Assembly (NCBI RefSeq): GCF_000002425.4
Contig: NC_037270.1
Location: 9,162,494 to 9,226,493, forward strand
DNA: 64,000 nt
Source: Physcomitrium patens
Lineage: Eukaryota > Streptophyta > Bryopsida > Funariales > Funariaceae
Direction of reading: 5' to 3'
Part shown: positions 12,071 through 24,754 of the stretch, one piece after another
How the letters are laid out: each line of letters opens with the position of its first letter
Position numbering within the stretch: the first letter of the stretch is position 1
Program-made: the position numbers and the translations under genes
Notes under the pieces: generated by a model
The model's database searches: none
What the model was told of the DNA's origin: nothing
What the model saw: the letters and a program-made list of their open reading frames with translations, nothing else

Positions 12071-13269
12071 GCCACACAGAATAAAATCCATGATGATTTG
12101 ATGTGACACCTGTTCAAAATATGCATATTTGAAAGGAAGACATGAGAAAAAATAAATATTGAAAATGATCTATTTACATCCATTATTTAGGTCCATATGG
12201 AATTGGAGAACTAGCTACAGTGAAGAATGTGAAGAATGTGAACGGCGCAACGTCGCCCAAGGCATGAGACAATTCGAGGGGTAGGTTATGAATTTGTGCA
12301 AAACAAACTCGGAAAATGAAATATAACTTCTACACCAATGGATACCAAGAAGCACTTCCCTAGCTGCTTTTGGAACCCACAAGACTGCACATTGCCGAAC
12401 CACTAAACATCATTCTGAACCTACCGGTCAGCATGATCAGAGTTGATCAAGGGGATAGAATGAAGAATCTCCGAGCCTGGTCTGAAGCATGACCTGGAGA
12501 ATACAACATCGGGCACTCTCAACTCGACTATCCTATTTTTTGTATTCATATATTATTGTAACCACTGTTTTCACTCGCTTTTGTCTACGACGAAAGTGGA
12601 CGCCGTTCAAAACGGCGCGTGAAAGAACACGGCGTCAAGTACCTGAACACGGTGGATGAGCATCTCCGTACAATCAGTCATCTCACCCCAGCTGATAGAT
12701 TCCATATGAAAGCTGTTATTTCAAGGGAATCGCTTCTCCCGCTTCCTGAATGAACCACCTCAATACGGTGTTTCATTTGCTGGGGTACTGCCTGCCTGCC
12801 CGTTTGGAAGCAATCCACCTTCGTCTCCTCTTGACCAGTACTCTCGCAGTAGCTCCAACTGACACTACCCAGTTTTCATAATATCCTCTTCTGACGTTCG
12901 TCTAGTTAAGCGTACCGAACTTTTCTGCAATTCCTTCCAAGTACTGTGTCCTTTAGCGTAGAGAGTCAGAGACTGCTTAGTTTGGGTGGATTGATGTGGC
13001 TGGTTTCCCTTGGGTTGCTACAAATATGGAATGAGAAGCAGTTAGAATGCAAATGGTTGTCTTGACTCTTGACAAGGTGTTTACGTTTCGTGGCGTTGTT
13101 GGTAATCGGTGGAACTAGTAACCTGAAGATGTTTGAGTCATGGGAGAGTTTTGTAGTGTTGAGAGCGTGTAATTCAAAGCAGTCACTGAGTCAAGTTGAA
13201 GGAGTTCTTCTGAAAAACTGTGTGACGTGTTGGAACAGGTGATCAGAGCTGGACCTGTAAGCTCCAGCA
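12071..13269. promoter_or_regulatory. GC-richer upstream region of the IQ-like small gene
   Basis: Base composition rises noticeably from about 12200, a change typical of gene-proximal DNA in this window. A perfect hairpin, cgccgtt-caa-aacggcg, lies at 12601-12617. No coding region could be supported. The promoter and 5' UTR of the 13270 gene are likely here. Confidence 0.35.
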
Positions 13270-13862
13270 ATGTCGAATTCGAGCGGCGCTAGGCACCATT
13301 GGCGAAGGTCCCTTCAAGTCTTGCATGCGACTTTGCGCTTCACAGTTGCGGGTGTGGACGCTCGTAGAGCCAGAGATAGAGCCATGAACGCAGCTTTTGC
13401 TTGGCGCCCGCAGGATGCCCACAATCGAATTTACCGACGCGACCATGTGTGGCCTGCCATTCCAGAGGATCCTGTCTTGGCCGGCTTGGAAAATGACATA
13501 CAGGATCCACAGTTCCTTCAGATGCTCCCCCCTATCCCTGGCGCTAATCTCTTTGATAATGGTGAGGATCAAATGGCGAGAGATATGTGAGTGCAGGAGT
13601 CTTACTCACTCGGAGTCATGCTTTGCTGTTCTAATTGAACTCAACAGAAGCCCGAATTTTTGGTTTGAAGGATGCGGAGTTTGTAAGTCTCGTTTCGTGG
13701 CCGCATCGGTTGTGGAATGCAGCAACCCTCATCCAATCTGCATTTCGTGGAAGCACGAAAGCCAACCCTTCTCTCTCTCCCGCACACTCTCATAGTTTTG
13801 AGTGTTTTTTGATGTTGGAATCTTTTTTTCTGATGACAAGCTGTTCTCAGGAGCTACTGTAG
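13270..13862 (+). CDS. Small basic protein with an IQ-like motif, two exons, function unknown
   Basis: Not recognised. The ATG at 13270 opens 97 codons of well-mixed sequence: a basic N-terminus with GARHHWRRS, then a segment holding AGVDARRARDRA and NRIYRRDHVWPAIPEDP. A plausible 86-bp GT-AG intron (13562-13647) joins it in frame to ...FDNEARIFGLKDAEF and then LWNAATLIQSAFRGSTKA, ending at 13862 for about 168 residues. The last segment resembles a calmodulin-binding IQ motif (Ile-Gln-x3-Arg-Gly), although the final basic residue is one place early. A strong GTAAGT at 13683 could instead end exon 2, making the IQ-like stretch intronic. GC content and codon texture favour a real gene. Confidence 0.45.
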
Positions 13863-14266
13863 AATTGTAAATAATCTCCAAGTCGTGGTAGCTCAGTGAT
13901 TACTGCGACGGGAAGTATAATTTAAGAGCTAACGTAGTACCGATAGTCATTAGCCTCGCAAGTTTTTCCTTCGACACTCCTAGCCAAATCCTCATCTAGA
14001 TAGTGGACAAGCAGATTTGACCCAGAGGATTCTAGCCTACTTATCCTCACGTGTTAGCTGATTCTCTGTACCTGCATAAGCTGGTCAGAATTGTACCTTT
14101 GCCTTCTGTGTGTGAAAGTATATGTGCTGGTTTTGATCCCAAAGAAATTCTAGGTACCAAAAGTGGCACAACTTGCGTATTCCAGCTACCTTGGGCTCAA
14201 GTGGCACAAAAGAATTTGTGACTTAATTGCACATTCCATGCAAGACACAACATCCACACGTATAAT
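13863..14266. other. Intergenic DNA, no feature seen
   Basis: Moderate GC, no supported gene. A tRNA D-arm-like string near 13885 was examined and rejected. Confidence 0.4.
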
Positions 14267-14485
14267 TTAGCTCAATGACACCTGCAACTCAGCTTCTGAA
14301 GTCAACTTGACAATACCCTCATGGGCACTCGAAAAAAGCGGCAATGGTATTCTCGTGGCTCCTATTCGTACTATCTCTGACATGAACAATCCAAAACCAC
14401 CCACAACCGGGATTTGGTCAAGTTGTGCTTCCAGCTGTTGCCGCAAGGAAACAAAAGTTACCCCCCAGAAGCCATCAATGAGCCG
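14267..14485 (-). CDS. Unassigned terminal exon, 72 codons plus stop
   Basis: On the minus strand a good acceptor (gttttag) at 14486-14492 opens a phase-0 frame of exactly 72 codons ending in TAA at 14267. Its content looks protein-like: DGFWGVTFVSLRQQL, then IPVVGGFGLFMSEIV, IPLPLFSSAHEGIVKL and TSEAELQVSLS. The product is not recognised. Upstream exons would lie at higher coordinates. A minus-strand frame near 14560-14667 (LVSVASPARIQAMKATF) is a candidate but could not be joined with confidence. It could also be a fragment left by a broken gene. Confidence 0.35.
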   Translation of the reverse strand, partial: RLIDGFWGVTFVSLRQQLEAQLDQIPVVGGFGLFMSEIVRIGATRIPLPLFSSAHEGIVKLTSEAELQVSLS

Positions 14486-15364
14486 CTAAAACACCAGGGG
14501 ATAATTTTGATATTGACATGTAAATAAAAACGTATAGAAAAAATCGGTATGTTTATTGATGGTGGTAGTGACTCCGCTGTCAGTCCGTTGTGCATATTGA
14601 AAGTGGCTTTCATTGCCTGGATTCTAGCAGGTGAGGCAACAGAAACAAGCGGTGCTACAGATATCAACCAGTGATGTATATATAGAGAAATAGAGAGAGA
14701 TCGGTAGCAGCAGCAGCATTGCTCGAAACAAGTTGCTTGTGAACGTAGAAGGATTAATCACCAGAGCAGCCCAGGCTATCGTCCACCGGAACTACATAAT
14801 ACCCAGACAACCATCACTACCACCCTGATCGATACTTTCCATTACTAAACACTTGAAAGGGATTCTCTAGCCTGTTCTCGTCCACCACCATGTTCCGGAA
14901 TTACCCTATACTGTGGCAGATTGTACCCAAGTTGCAAAATTACCACCACTCATGGAACCTTGCAAAGGGTTACCCAACTGAGGCAGAAGGGATAAAATAA
15001 AAACAAAAACAAAAATAAAAAAGTCATTTACCTTGACTAAGTTGCAACGCGGAGGAATAACCAGCCTGCGCTTCTTTTTTTATATCAAATTCATTACTAT
15101 TCATTCGAATCTAACTGCCACTGAAGATCCCCGCGATTCGGCATCCCCTACTCACTTCCATCGACTGATTCCTCACCACAATCCTTCCCAATTAGAAAGA
15201 TTGGCATGGTGGTGACAAAACCCGCTACACACGACATGCAGCGTAAAAGGAACGATTTGAAGCGCGCTCCCAACTGGGACAGCCAAGCTCCGCAAAGGGG
15301 TAACAAGGAAAAGACCATTGTCCGTGCACCAGGAATCCCGCCTAGGCGGTAGAGAGATGTTAAT

Positions 15365-15373
15365 ATATAAAAG
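15365..15373 (+). promoter_or_regulatory. TATA box candidate
   Basis: TATATAAAA in a GC-rich setting, about 45 bases before a short open exon starting at 15418. Confidence 0.35.
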
Positions 15374-15417
15374 TGAGGTTGAGCTGGGCTGGGGCGGTGC
15401 CGCGCGACGATTCGATC

Positions 15418-15517
15418 ATGCACGCCACAAGCTACAACGTCACCGATCCAAAGCGTGGCATCCACTGCGGGCCACAAAAAAGGCTATCTAATTCAGCCAG
15501 CGTTGTAGATTCTCGTG
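15418..15517 (+). CDS. Possible short first exon after a TATA box
   Basis: The ATG at 15418 opens about 33 codons (MHATSYNVTDPKRGIH...) running to a consensus donor, cgtg|gtaagt, at 15518. Together with the TATA-like box at 15365 this looks like a transcript start. No continuing exon could be identified and the product is unknown; it may be non-coding. Confidence 0.2.
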
Positions 15518-15558
15518 GTAAGTGATTTGCTGACCTGGCCCCATCATGCTGACCTGGC

Positions 15559-15674
15559 CATGGGAGGATGACGTGGCTTGGTGGCGTGGCTTGCAAAGTG
15601 ACGTCGAATCCTACATCATGGGAGGATGACGTGGCTTGGTGGCGTGGCTTGCAAAGTGACGTCGAATCCTACAT
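15559..15674 (+). repeat. Two perfect 58-bp tandem units carrying ACGT-core motifs
   Basis: Units at 15559-15616 and 15617-15674 are identical by eye, with a third partial start (catggg) at 15675. Each holds TGACGTGGC and TGACGTC, sequences with the ACGT core bound by plant bZIP factors, so four sites occur within 116 bp. A 12-bp direct repeat, gctgacctggcc, precedes the array. Confidence 0.85.
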
Positions 15675-15776
15675 CATGGGCTTCACGGGGACGCTTTTGT
15701 GACAATATTTTCATGCCGTTTCTATTTGTGGAAGCCTATTACAGGAGACTTTAGTAGCTTGTCTGTTTTTTTGGTC

Positions 15777-15788
15777 GGGGGGGGGGGG
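15777..15788 (+). repeat. Poly-G tract
   Basis: Twelve consecutive G. Confidence 0.95.
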
Positions 15789-17180
15789 TATGATTGTGTT
15801 GATGGGGCTCTCCAATTGATGCTTTCACATTCAGTGGACAAAGATTGCTTCCTCTGTGCTTGGGATTGTGATGATCAGATAATATTTTAAAATCTGGTAC
15901 CTGTGTGATGGCTTCTTTTTTATCTTTTTATGGAACATGAAGGGGCAGCCTCTTCCTAATTTGATAATTGGTGGTAACTGGTGCAAGGCAAGAGGTTTTG
16001 CTTCATGAATGGACAAGGAGATGCTGACCTTTTAAGAAGGCGAATAGTTCCATCTGATTGACATTCTTGCACTTTGATTCTTAATTTATCCTCTCCAGTC
16101 CAGGTACCTGTAATTTTTTTGAGATTTTTATTTTCAGTTTTTAGTTTTATTTTTTATTTTTTTCAACAAGCTTTCCATAAATAGTGATGACAAACCATTT
16201 TTTTTTTTTCTTTCCTCTTCCACTTTCTTCTAAACTCAATCTCTTGTCTTTAGATCTTAGTGTTGGGTTGTTCACATGTTGTCAAAAACCATTCTCCTGC
16301 AATACTTGACCATGTGATCTTCTTTGAAATTGTTTCCAAATCTGTGAAGGCTTCCTGAACTTAAATTTCAAAACTCCAATTTACTGGGTTGTGGAGAGCT
16401 TTCTACTACACACATCCCAATTAAGAGACAAGAAATCCCAGGTTTATGATTTGAGCTCCACTGTGGCAATGAAGTCTCTCTGCATGCACTGGGCTACATG
16501 AAGATGGGTTCTAAAATAGAAAACTTTGGATGAAGGGATGTTGTTGAAATGGACCTTTTCCTTGAAACTGAAACATGGTTGGGTTATATTTGAGGATAAA
16601 TTGGGAATATAACTTTTTTTAAAAATAGAAATTTCAATATCTACCATTTAATTGAAGCTGTTTGTGGTTATTTTAGGGGTTGGTGATGATGAATCTATCA
16701 AAATTCTTTGTGAAAATGAATGGTAACCTATCCTATTACAGCTCATGTTGTGATTCTCTTCTCATCTAAAAACACATTTATGTATTAAAATTTGATTTTT
16801 CTAAAGGGTTTTCACATATCTTGTCTATGATACTATGAAGTAGACCAAGCAAGCAAGGAATACATAATTGGCTGTGATTAGTTTGCAAAGAAAATAGAAG
16901 GAGATTGTGTACTATAAACGGAATTTTTATTTTTAAGCAAAAACTTGGTTCATGAAAAAATCATCAATTATAAAGCAATAGATATTATCCAAACAGTGTG
17001 TCTAAAAATCTGATGAGTTCACTTGATTCCAACCAATGTTAAGTATGTTTCACAGTCTGAGTAGGCCATTACCTTAAGCCCCTTCACCACCTCATGTATT
17101 TAACCAAGTTGATAATCAGCCTCTATTCTTAACAAAAATAAAAATAAATAAAAATAAAAAAATCATAATGTAGATGATGG

Positions 17181-17213
17181 TAGTAAACTTAAATTATAAG
17201 TTTAAGTTTACTA
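17181..17213. repeat. Perfect 13-bp inverted repeat, 7-base loop
   Basis: tagtaaacttaaa (17181-17193) pairs with 17201-17213. Confidence 0.85.
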
Positions 17214-19037
17214 ATTATAGTTTCATCAAATTGTGAATGGCTCATGGCAAAATACAGATTTCGAATATACCATTCTAGATAAAAGTATCTTCCAGGTCTT
17301 TAATTTTGTCAAAAGCAGCTTGGCATGTCATCTTATATGCATCTATTTGAGCCCTGTGGATACAAAAGAATGACATAGTTTTCAGGACAAAACTATTTGG
17401 GCTTGAAAGAGGCATGCACAGCTTAATTTAACTTATTTTTTCAGAATATATTACAATAGATGAGTATTCAAAAATATATATTTAATATTCTTCCTCCTTT
17501 CACCAAAAATCACTTGAAACAAATCAGACAAAGAAAACAAAATCAAACCTTTACCAGATAACACCACCTTCTGAGCTGGCCAGCTGGAAGAATTGGTAAA
17601 ATCAGGCACATGGTTCAAACTTAGGGATTGGAGGGAACTCAGAGATGTGCCATGAAATCAGCAAGCCAAGTTAACCCAAAGTATAAAACTTTTATAAGGA
17701 GAGATCCACATGGAAGCCCAAGTGCAAAGAAAAAAACAAAAAAGAAAAACAACAACTTCCTATCAAACTAACTAACAAAACAGTACAAACAAACAGAAAC
17801 TCAGCACACCGACAACTGGAATCAAATGGACCTTGATGTAGGTGTATGAATATGACTGTTTACTACACTTCACTTTATGGCTGTTTGGTTGATCAAATTT
17901 TGGATAACACCATTTGGTATCGGGCAATAAGTCAACATAGAAGTTTATTAAAATATAGTACAATTTTTTTATTTTATTTTATTTTTGCCTTCTTTATTTG
18001 ATTAAGAATTGAGTTTCAACTTTTGTAAGGCCCAATTTCTTGTCAAGCAAATAACTCCTTGGGACCAAAACTATCAAAAAGTGTTGCCTTGTTGACACTT
18101 ATGATGAAAACATCTACCAATTGTTTTGTCTCAAGTGTAAAGGTCAAACATTCAATTTTTCTTTTCCCTCTCTCTGTCAATCATGCTGCTATGGATTTTT
18201 GATTGAGTGGTGATTGATTGTAGTGTGAAGTGGCCCTATACATTAACATGCACAGTTGCCATTTGTCCAACCATGGTCTTAGAAATCCATGACTTATCCC
18301 ATCTTGACTCCCAACTAGTGAAGTCATCACTCAGTGACTTGGCATTGCACATCCCACTCTGCGCTCTATCTCTCACCACGATTAGATGTAAAGCCCCCAA
18401 AATCTGCAGCATATCCTTTGCCCCACAGCATTCTTCCTGCAAAGCACACATTCCCTCACACTACTGTTGGATTAGCACCTCTTTTATAACATTCAGAATA
18501 TGGGAATAGAATGGTCAAGTCCACACTGCCTGCCCATTCCCAGACATGCACCAACCAATGCAAACTTACAAAAAAAACAAAAAACAAAAACCCTATCTGT
18601 GCAGTTGTTGCATGTATTGTCAGCAGAATGAAGTCTTCTCAAAGAAATGAAAAAAAATTGATGTTAAATTGTGGCATTGATTCCCACAAAGGATTTGTTC
18701 TTTTGGTTTTTTGTTTCCTTCAGCTAACTAATAGCATTGTGAATTCTTCATAGACTTCATCAAAGAAGGCAGAGGGGAGCTTGGTGATGGGGGTGTTTTT
18801 TGACACAATAGCAAACACACATGTGCACACAAATTTATGAGTGTTTTCAGTAAATACCCTATTTTCAGTGAGTTCCCTAATTTCAGTAAGTTTCAAGCAA
18901 GTTGTTTGATTATTTATTGTTGGCACAATCCACACCTAAGTTGGAGCAAGTGGGTGCAAAAGAATAAACATAATTTGAAAATCAATTCAGTTCAAGCCAA
19001 AAATGGTATCACATCCTAACATATTATGCATAGAAGC

Positions 19038-19038
19038 A

Positions 19039-19074
<36 letters not shown>
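19038..19074. repeat. Compound (TG)n(TA)n microsatellite
   Basis: A TG run passes directly into a TA run. Confidence 0.95.
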
Positions 19075-20998
19075 GATACGGAATCTTGTCATGAATCTGT
19101 CTTGAGAATGAAATGGAATCTTCATGCCTCCTCAGATTTATTAATGTTGATGCTAATTTTATCCAAGAAAATTAGAGGTGTAGAAAATTTATTGAGCTGC
19201 AAGAAAAGAAGATGTGAGTATGAAGTGGCAGGCCATAGACAGAATGTTACTACCACATGCTTTTGTCATTGTTGCCTTAAAAAACACAATATGTATTGCA
19301 TGTTTGTAACAAAGAAATGCAACACTAACAAGAGAGATTGTGCTTAAAAAAACACTATTTGAAAAAGTAAAATCATTTTATAATATCAAATCATATAAAA
19401 GTGTTTAAAATCTATTGATGTAGACAAAGACATGAATGTTCAATCTGTATAAGAATAATATTTGGAAGTAACATAAATGAAATAGATATAAACAGATAGA
19501 CAAATGATGTAAGGCTATGAAAGTGACCATTGACAAGTATGGATTTTACAAAGTACCAATTGGTACCACAAGACTAGTGAGTAAAGAAGAGTAAAAAACA
19601 TACATGTGCATATTTTAAAACTTAATTAATCCTTCCACTAAAATTTAATTTTCAAAAGCTTGAAATTATTTCCAAAAATTAAAACAAGCTTCACTGTAAG
19701 GCTACTTCGAAGACAATTCCATGATTTTTTTGTTGTTGTTGAGCATGTTTAAAATTTATAATTTAACATGGTATTTCATGTGTTTATGTATTTTAGATAC
19801 CACACAGTCACAATTTTCATCCTGGAGTGTAGTGATTACTGTAAAAACCTAAAATCATAATCTCATTAAAAAAAATACAATGTAAGAACTTTTTAGTTTA
19901 TTGGTCTTCTCAACAAGTGATTCTGGTTCAAAGCATTTTTCCATGACCTACGTATACCTTGACAATTACTAAATTCCTCAAGGTATTGACAGACACAGTT
20001 TTCAAAACTTCATTATTATTATTATTATTATGAGTACATTTAGATCATTTTCATGGTAACGGAAGAAAAATAAAATTATACCTCAACTTTAATTTTTACA
20101 ATGCACCTTTAACGAGAAATAATATTTACTTATTTATTTTCTGTCTTCTCTGTAGATGAAACTTCAGAGCTTCATGTTATATAATAAGCAATTTATGTTC
20201 CTTTCCTGCTATACAAGATTTAATATTTGAAAAGCATCTAATTTTCATCAATTGTTTTAAAACTATCCATGTCTGGCAAAGTGTCGTCAGTGAATAAAAA
20301 CATTTGAAAATAGTTTCAAAGTTATTAATTAATTATGCCAAAACACAACTACTGCATCTTTTGGACCAAAACCATCACACAAATACCTTGAATATTCTAT
20401 TCTAAGAATTAAATTTAAATTGGTAAATCAAATTTTGAATGGCTTAGTCAGGAATTTGAATAAGTTATTTAAAATTTGGAAATTAAAAAAAAATGGAAAT
20501 AGATAAAAACGTTGCTATTACTATTGGAGACATATCATCACAATAAAACCAGAAAATTGAAGCTCATGTTTTAAAAGAACATACAAATCAGCATGTAGAG
20601 TAATACATTTGTGTAGTATTACTAGTGCACTTGTATTAGTATGTTTTTATTTTTATTTTTAAAAAAATGATTCAAAAGATAAGTTATCAAAATTTTGATA
20701 ATTTTGTAGCAACAAATGTAAATCAAAGTCATTAAATTCAAACTTTATTGATTCTAAATCTTGAAAATTATCTTATGTTATTTAAATCTCAATGGGTTTT
20801 TGTCCTTAGAAGCCTAATTTAAAAGGTTATGATGTAAAAGTCTTAATAAAGTCACTTGCTTGGTAAAAAATTGCTAATTTGAAAACCCCAACCTTTGATG
20901 ATAGTTTAAAATAAATGGAGGTCATAATATGGGAATAATTATTTTCTATAATAAGGTTAATATATACCAACTTATATCTCAATTCTAACAATTATAAC

Positions 20999-21022
20999 AT
21001 ATATATATATATATATATATAT
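20999..21022. repeat. (TA)n microsatellite
   Basis: Uninterrupted TA run in AT-rich intergenic DNA. Confidence 0.95.
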
Positions 21023-21337
21023 TTCTAGCAAAATGCTTCTACAAAAATTTCAAGATGAGTTTATGCCAAGTTCCAAGGGGCAACAGTATTTGTTTCTTCT
21101 AGAGAAAAGAACATCCTATCTCATCATTTCTACTAGTAACTGATTTGCTGTTTTCCTAAATATATAATATAAAATAAACCAAATAAGGACTTTTGATTTC
21201 TAGCAATCACAAGCTTTCTAGGTTGCGACCTCTCACCCTCTATTCTTAGTACCTAAAAGCAACAATTCAAAAGCCAATCTTTTCATATTCAACTACCCAA
21301 ACATTTTACTCTATTCAATAGTGATATTCAAAACAAA

Positions 21338-21990
21338 ATGAAAATAAATGTACAGAATCATGAGTTTTCGCTACTTTCGATGTACAAATCAATGATTGCG
21401 AAAACCCTACCGACAACGCAGCCCACACACTTGACAGGATTACCGACAATGGCAGAACTGACATGGAATCATTTTGTTTACCAACACGCGGACCCCAATC
21501 ACGCGAACGCGTTCATGACCTTCAGAGTCCACGCGGGTTGCTAAAAAAAAACAAAACAAAACAAAACAACATGAAGTTGCAGAACTTGAGGCTGCTTTCC
21601 CACGAACACACATGGCAAGGACCGTCCGGTCGGTCTCACGAATTTAATGTCGTGAAGCCACAACTCTCCATCCATTCAAAATGCTGCATCTGCTCGCTCG
21701 GAACATGACTCTGGTTTGATGCTGGACGCAAGGGTCTTGTAGTCATGGTTTAGAACCACGCGCCTGTTTCGTATACTCGAATGTGTGCAGCGTACTGCAA
21801 GTACATCGGAGCCGTGTCCGTAATTCAGACACTGGCAAATCCGCGCTTCGATCTGTGGAGAAGGAAGAATTCTCGCCACCGTGAGCGAGAGGTTGGCACG
21901 ACGTCTTTTTCGTCCACATCGGTGTGTAGAATCGAAGTGCGGCAAGCGTGCTGGGTGGGGATTTCGAGGTGGCACAATGGCATTCATTTT
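21338..21990. other. GC-rich island without a recognised gene
   Basis: About 650 bp with gene-like composition, flanked by AT-rich DNA and ending at a TA microsatellite. Both strands carry overlapping open frames (21676-21987 minus; 21463-21708 plus), neither with recognisable motifs. It may be a degraded gene, a non-coding transcript or an unrecognised exon. Confidence 0.3.
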
Positions 21991-21993
21991 CTT

Positions 21994-22017
21994 TATATAT
22001 ATATATATATATATATA
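21994..22017. repeat. (TA)n microsatellite
   Basis: TA run at the edge of the GC-rich island. Confidence 0.95.
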
Positions 22018-24067
22018 AATATTATTTCAATCATGATAATGCATAGTTTTATTATATAATACTAATATTACTGAATATCCAGGTTTAAAAGAAATAGCCT
22101 TACAGGATTTTATTTTATTTTTAATTTTTTTTCCAGTAGTAAATACTGTAATTTGAAAAATATATATATTCAGTTTATATTTTTAAAATATATATAAATT
22201 TAAACAAATAAATAACGATAGGATGAGGTCAGGACTAAAATGGCAATTTGCATTGAGAAAGTAAGAAGAGATATAAGTAAATCAAACAATCAATCTTAGA
22301 AACCAAGCAAAAGAATACATGTGTGTCTAAAGTACACACATCTGAATACAAAGTTACTATTAGAAGGATACGTAAGGAATTTTAGTGGTAGTAGAGCAAG
22401 AGAGTTTTTCATTCTTTTCTAACTTTTAATTAGAACCCTAGAAAAAGTATTGGATTTTGTGTGGATAATTAAACATTTCGAATTACTAAAAGAACATTCT
22501 ATAAGGTTATTCAGGAATGGCAAATATTTGTCTTAAAAGGATCAAGAAAGAAAATAGTTGTGAAAATATTAGACATGATTTTTACCAATAGAGATTCAAT
22601 AGATAATAGGTAGAAATTAAAATATATTAGAATATTCAAGTGACAAACCTTTTAATTATTAAAAAAAAACAAAACTTAATATGTAATAATGCCAATACTT
22701 GAAGCTTATCAAAAGTAAAGCTTAACTTATATGGTATCTATATATATAATTTTTATTTTATTTTATTTTTATTTTTTTGAGAACATAATGGTGATTAGCT
22801 ATTGGCAATATTAGATAGTTTCTATGTGAGAAACAATGCATTTATCTATACAAAATTAAGGAATATTTGACATGATTTAATTATCAACTTGTGTACTAAG
22901 TCCTTAAGATGTCTTATATATATAAAAAGTTTTATTATCTTAAAGTTATAATAATAATAGTATTATTTGTCAAAATATAGTATATTTTTCAATATAAGAG
23001 GTTTTTTAATAGACTTTGTTAATAAGTCAAGTTCTATTAGACTGTTTTTTTTAGAGATCAAACTTATCAAAGAATAAGAAAAGAACTAGAAGTTAAAGAA
23101 TAGATTAATTAATCATAATTTAGATTTTACTATACTTTATTTTATTTTTTCAACATTTAAGTCTAACTAAAGTAAAAACAAGTAGAAGAAGCTTTGCTTA
23201 CACTTGTCACTTAGAAAAAAAGAAGTCTCAAAGCAAGATAGCTTGTTAATTAAAAAACATATGTTTTGTAAGTGTTTAAAATATCCTTTATGATAGTTAA
23301 ATAAAAGATCTTAGATCACATATTCCATAATTATATAACTTTCAGAGACTAAAGATAGGCAAAAAATATAAAATGATATATTTGATTAAATAAAGAATCC
23401 GTGAAATATAGGTTTTAGTATTGCCTACAAGTACAATGTTCACAGAATTGAGCCACAACTTTTTTATGTATACCTTATCAAAAATATCCAAAAGAATAAT
23501 CTATAAAACAAAACTCTTAACATACCAAAAGAAAGACCAAGAATTCTTGTTGTATTTGTATCTTTTATCAATGCTTTAGAAACATCCTATTTATAAAAAT
23601 AAATCAATATAGTAAAGTAAGATGGTTTTATAATATTACCAATTATTTATCTAAAACATAAAATATAGTTTGTATAGGATTATCTATATATATAATTTAT
23701 TTTAACATAAAGATTGCAACATATTTAACACAAATTATTCAATCTATTGTGTCTTGAGATGATTGGTCATCACATGTTTTAACAAGTCACTTATATTTTT
23801 CTTTTGCGTGATTTTATTTATGTTTTGGTAAAAAATATATAGATTTAAATTTACTTTTTAGTTTATTATTTTATATTTATTATTTTAATAATAAAATTTA
23901 ATTTATATAATAAAAATTCAAATTCAAATAATTTTTATAATATCAAAATAGAATCTTCTATGTTTGATGTTTGAATTGCATATTTTAAACTAAGTTTTGT
24001 TGTGTTTTCATTAACTGTTGTTAATATATATATTTTTCTCTTCACTCTAATTAACATATGATTATGA

Positions 24068-24093
24068 ATATATATATATATATATATATATAT
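24068..24093. repeat. (TA)n microsatellite
   Basis: TA run upstream of the BASS2-like gene. Confidence 0.95.
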
Positions 24094-24184
24094 GGGGTAA
24101 AATTAATGCCACAAAATGTTTTGCTACTGCCACCAAAACTCTCCATCCACCATATGCTATTTTTATTTAATATATTTCAAATTA

Positions 24185-24209
24185 ATATATATATATATAT
24201 ATATATATA
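24185..24209. repeat. (TA)n microsatellite
   Basis: Second TA run within about 100 bp of the one at 24068. Confidence 0.95.
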
Positions 24210-24754
24210 GAATGCCTTCTCAACCATTTAATTGAAACATAAATATAGTAATAAGAAAAAAATAAAAAAATATGTCAAGTGGTTGACAAGTTGTGGTTAT
24301 AGCAAAAATTGTGATGACATTAATAGTACCATATATATGTATATATATTCTTTTTCTATTTTAATTGATTTATTTTGACAACATGAATTATTTCTAATTA
24401 TCAATCTTTCATAGCGCATGTGGTGAAAAAAAAAAAAATGTTAGTAAGTGATTAGTATTTCTTTTTTATGTCGTAATCTGGAACACATGCTCAGTTAAAC
24501 TAATATCAAATGTTGAGTACGTTTTGTCATGTTAAACATGCACAAAGAAAGAAAGAAAAAACAGAAAGAAAGAATGAACGACGAAACAGACGAACGGATG
24601 GATGCGTGGATGAATGAAACACCGGTTCCAATCAACTCGTGATTTTTCTCCCAAATATTGTCGTATCTCACTGGATCCGCTCTGCGTTCACGGGAACGGG
24701 CCTCATGGCCAACCCTCTGATGTTGTGAGCTCTGAGATAGAAGCACTTCATGGG

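Larger units (their letters stand above)
15789..21337. other. Long AT-rich intergenic region
   Basis: No gene or identifiable transposon protein was found. Open frames at 18207-18509 (+) and 18236-18451 (-) overlap one another and show no recognisable motif. A perfect 13-bp inverted repeat lies at 17181-17213, and TG/TA and TA microsatellites at 19038-19074 and 20999-21022. Confidence 0.5.
22018..24490. other. AT-rich intergenic DNA
   Basis: No coding signal. Contains further TA microsatellites at 24068-24093 and 24185-24209. Confidence 0.55.

Noticed and set aside
13243..13572. Minus-strand 109-codon frame
   Set aside because: Shadow of the better-supported + strand exon at 13270.
13878..13940. 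tRNA-like D-arm string gtggtagctcagtg
   Set aside because: No anticodon arm, T-arm or matching acceptor stem can be folded around it.
15148..15477. 109-codon minus-strand open frame
   Set aside because: No motif or conserved-looking segment, and it overlaps the + strand TATA/exon candidate; judged chance in GC-rich DNA.
18207..18509. 100-codon + strand frame with an overlapping minus-strand frame
   Set aside because: Neither shows motifs, splice context or gene-like composition.
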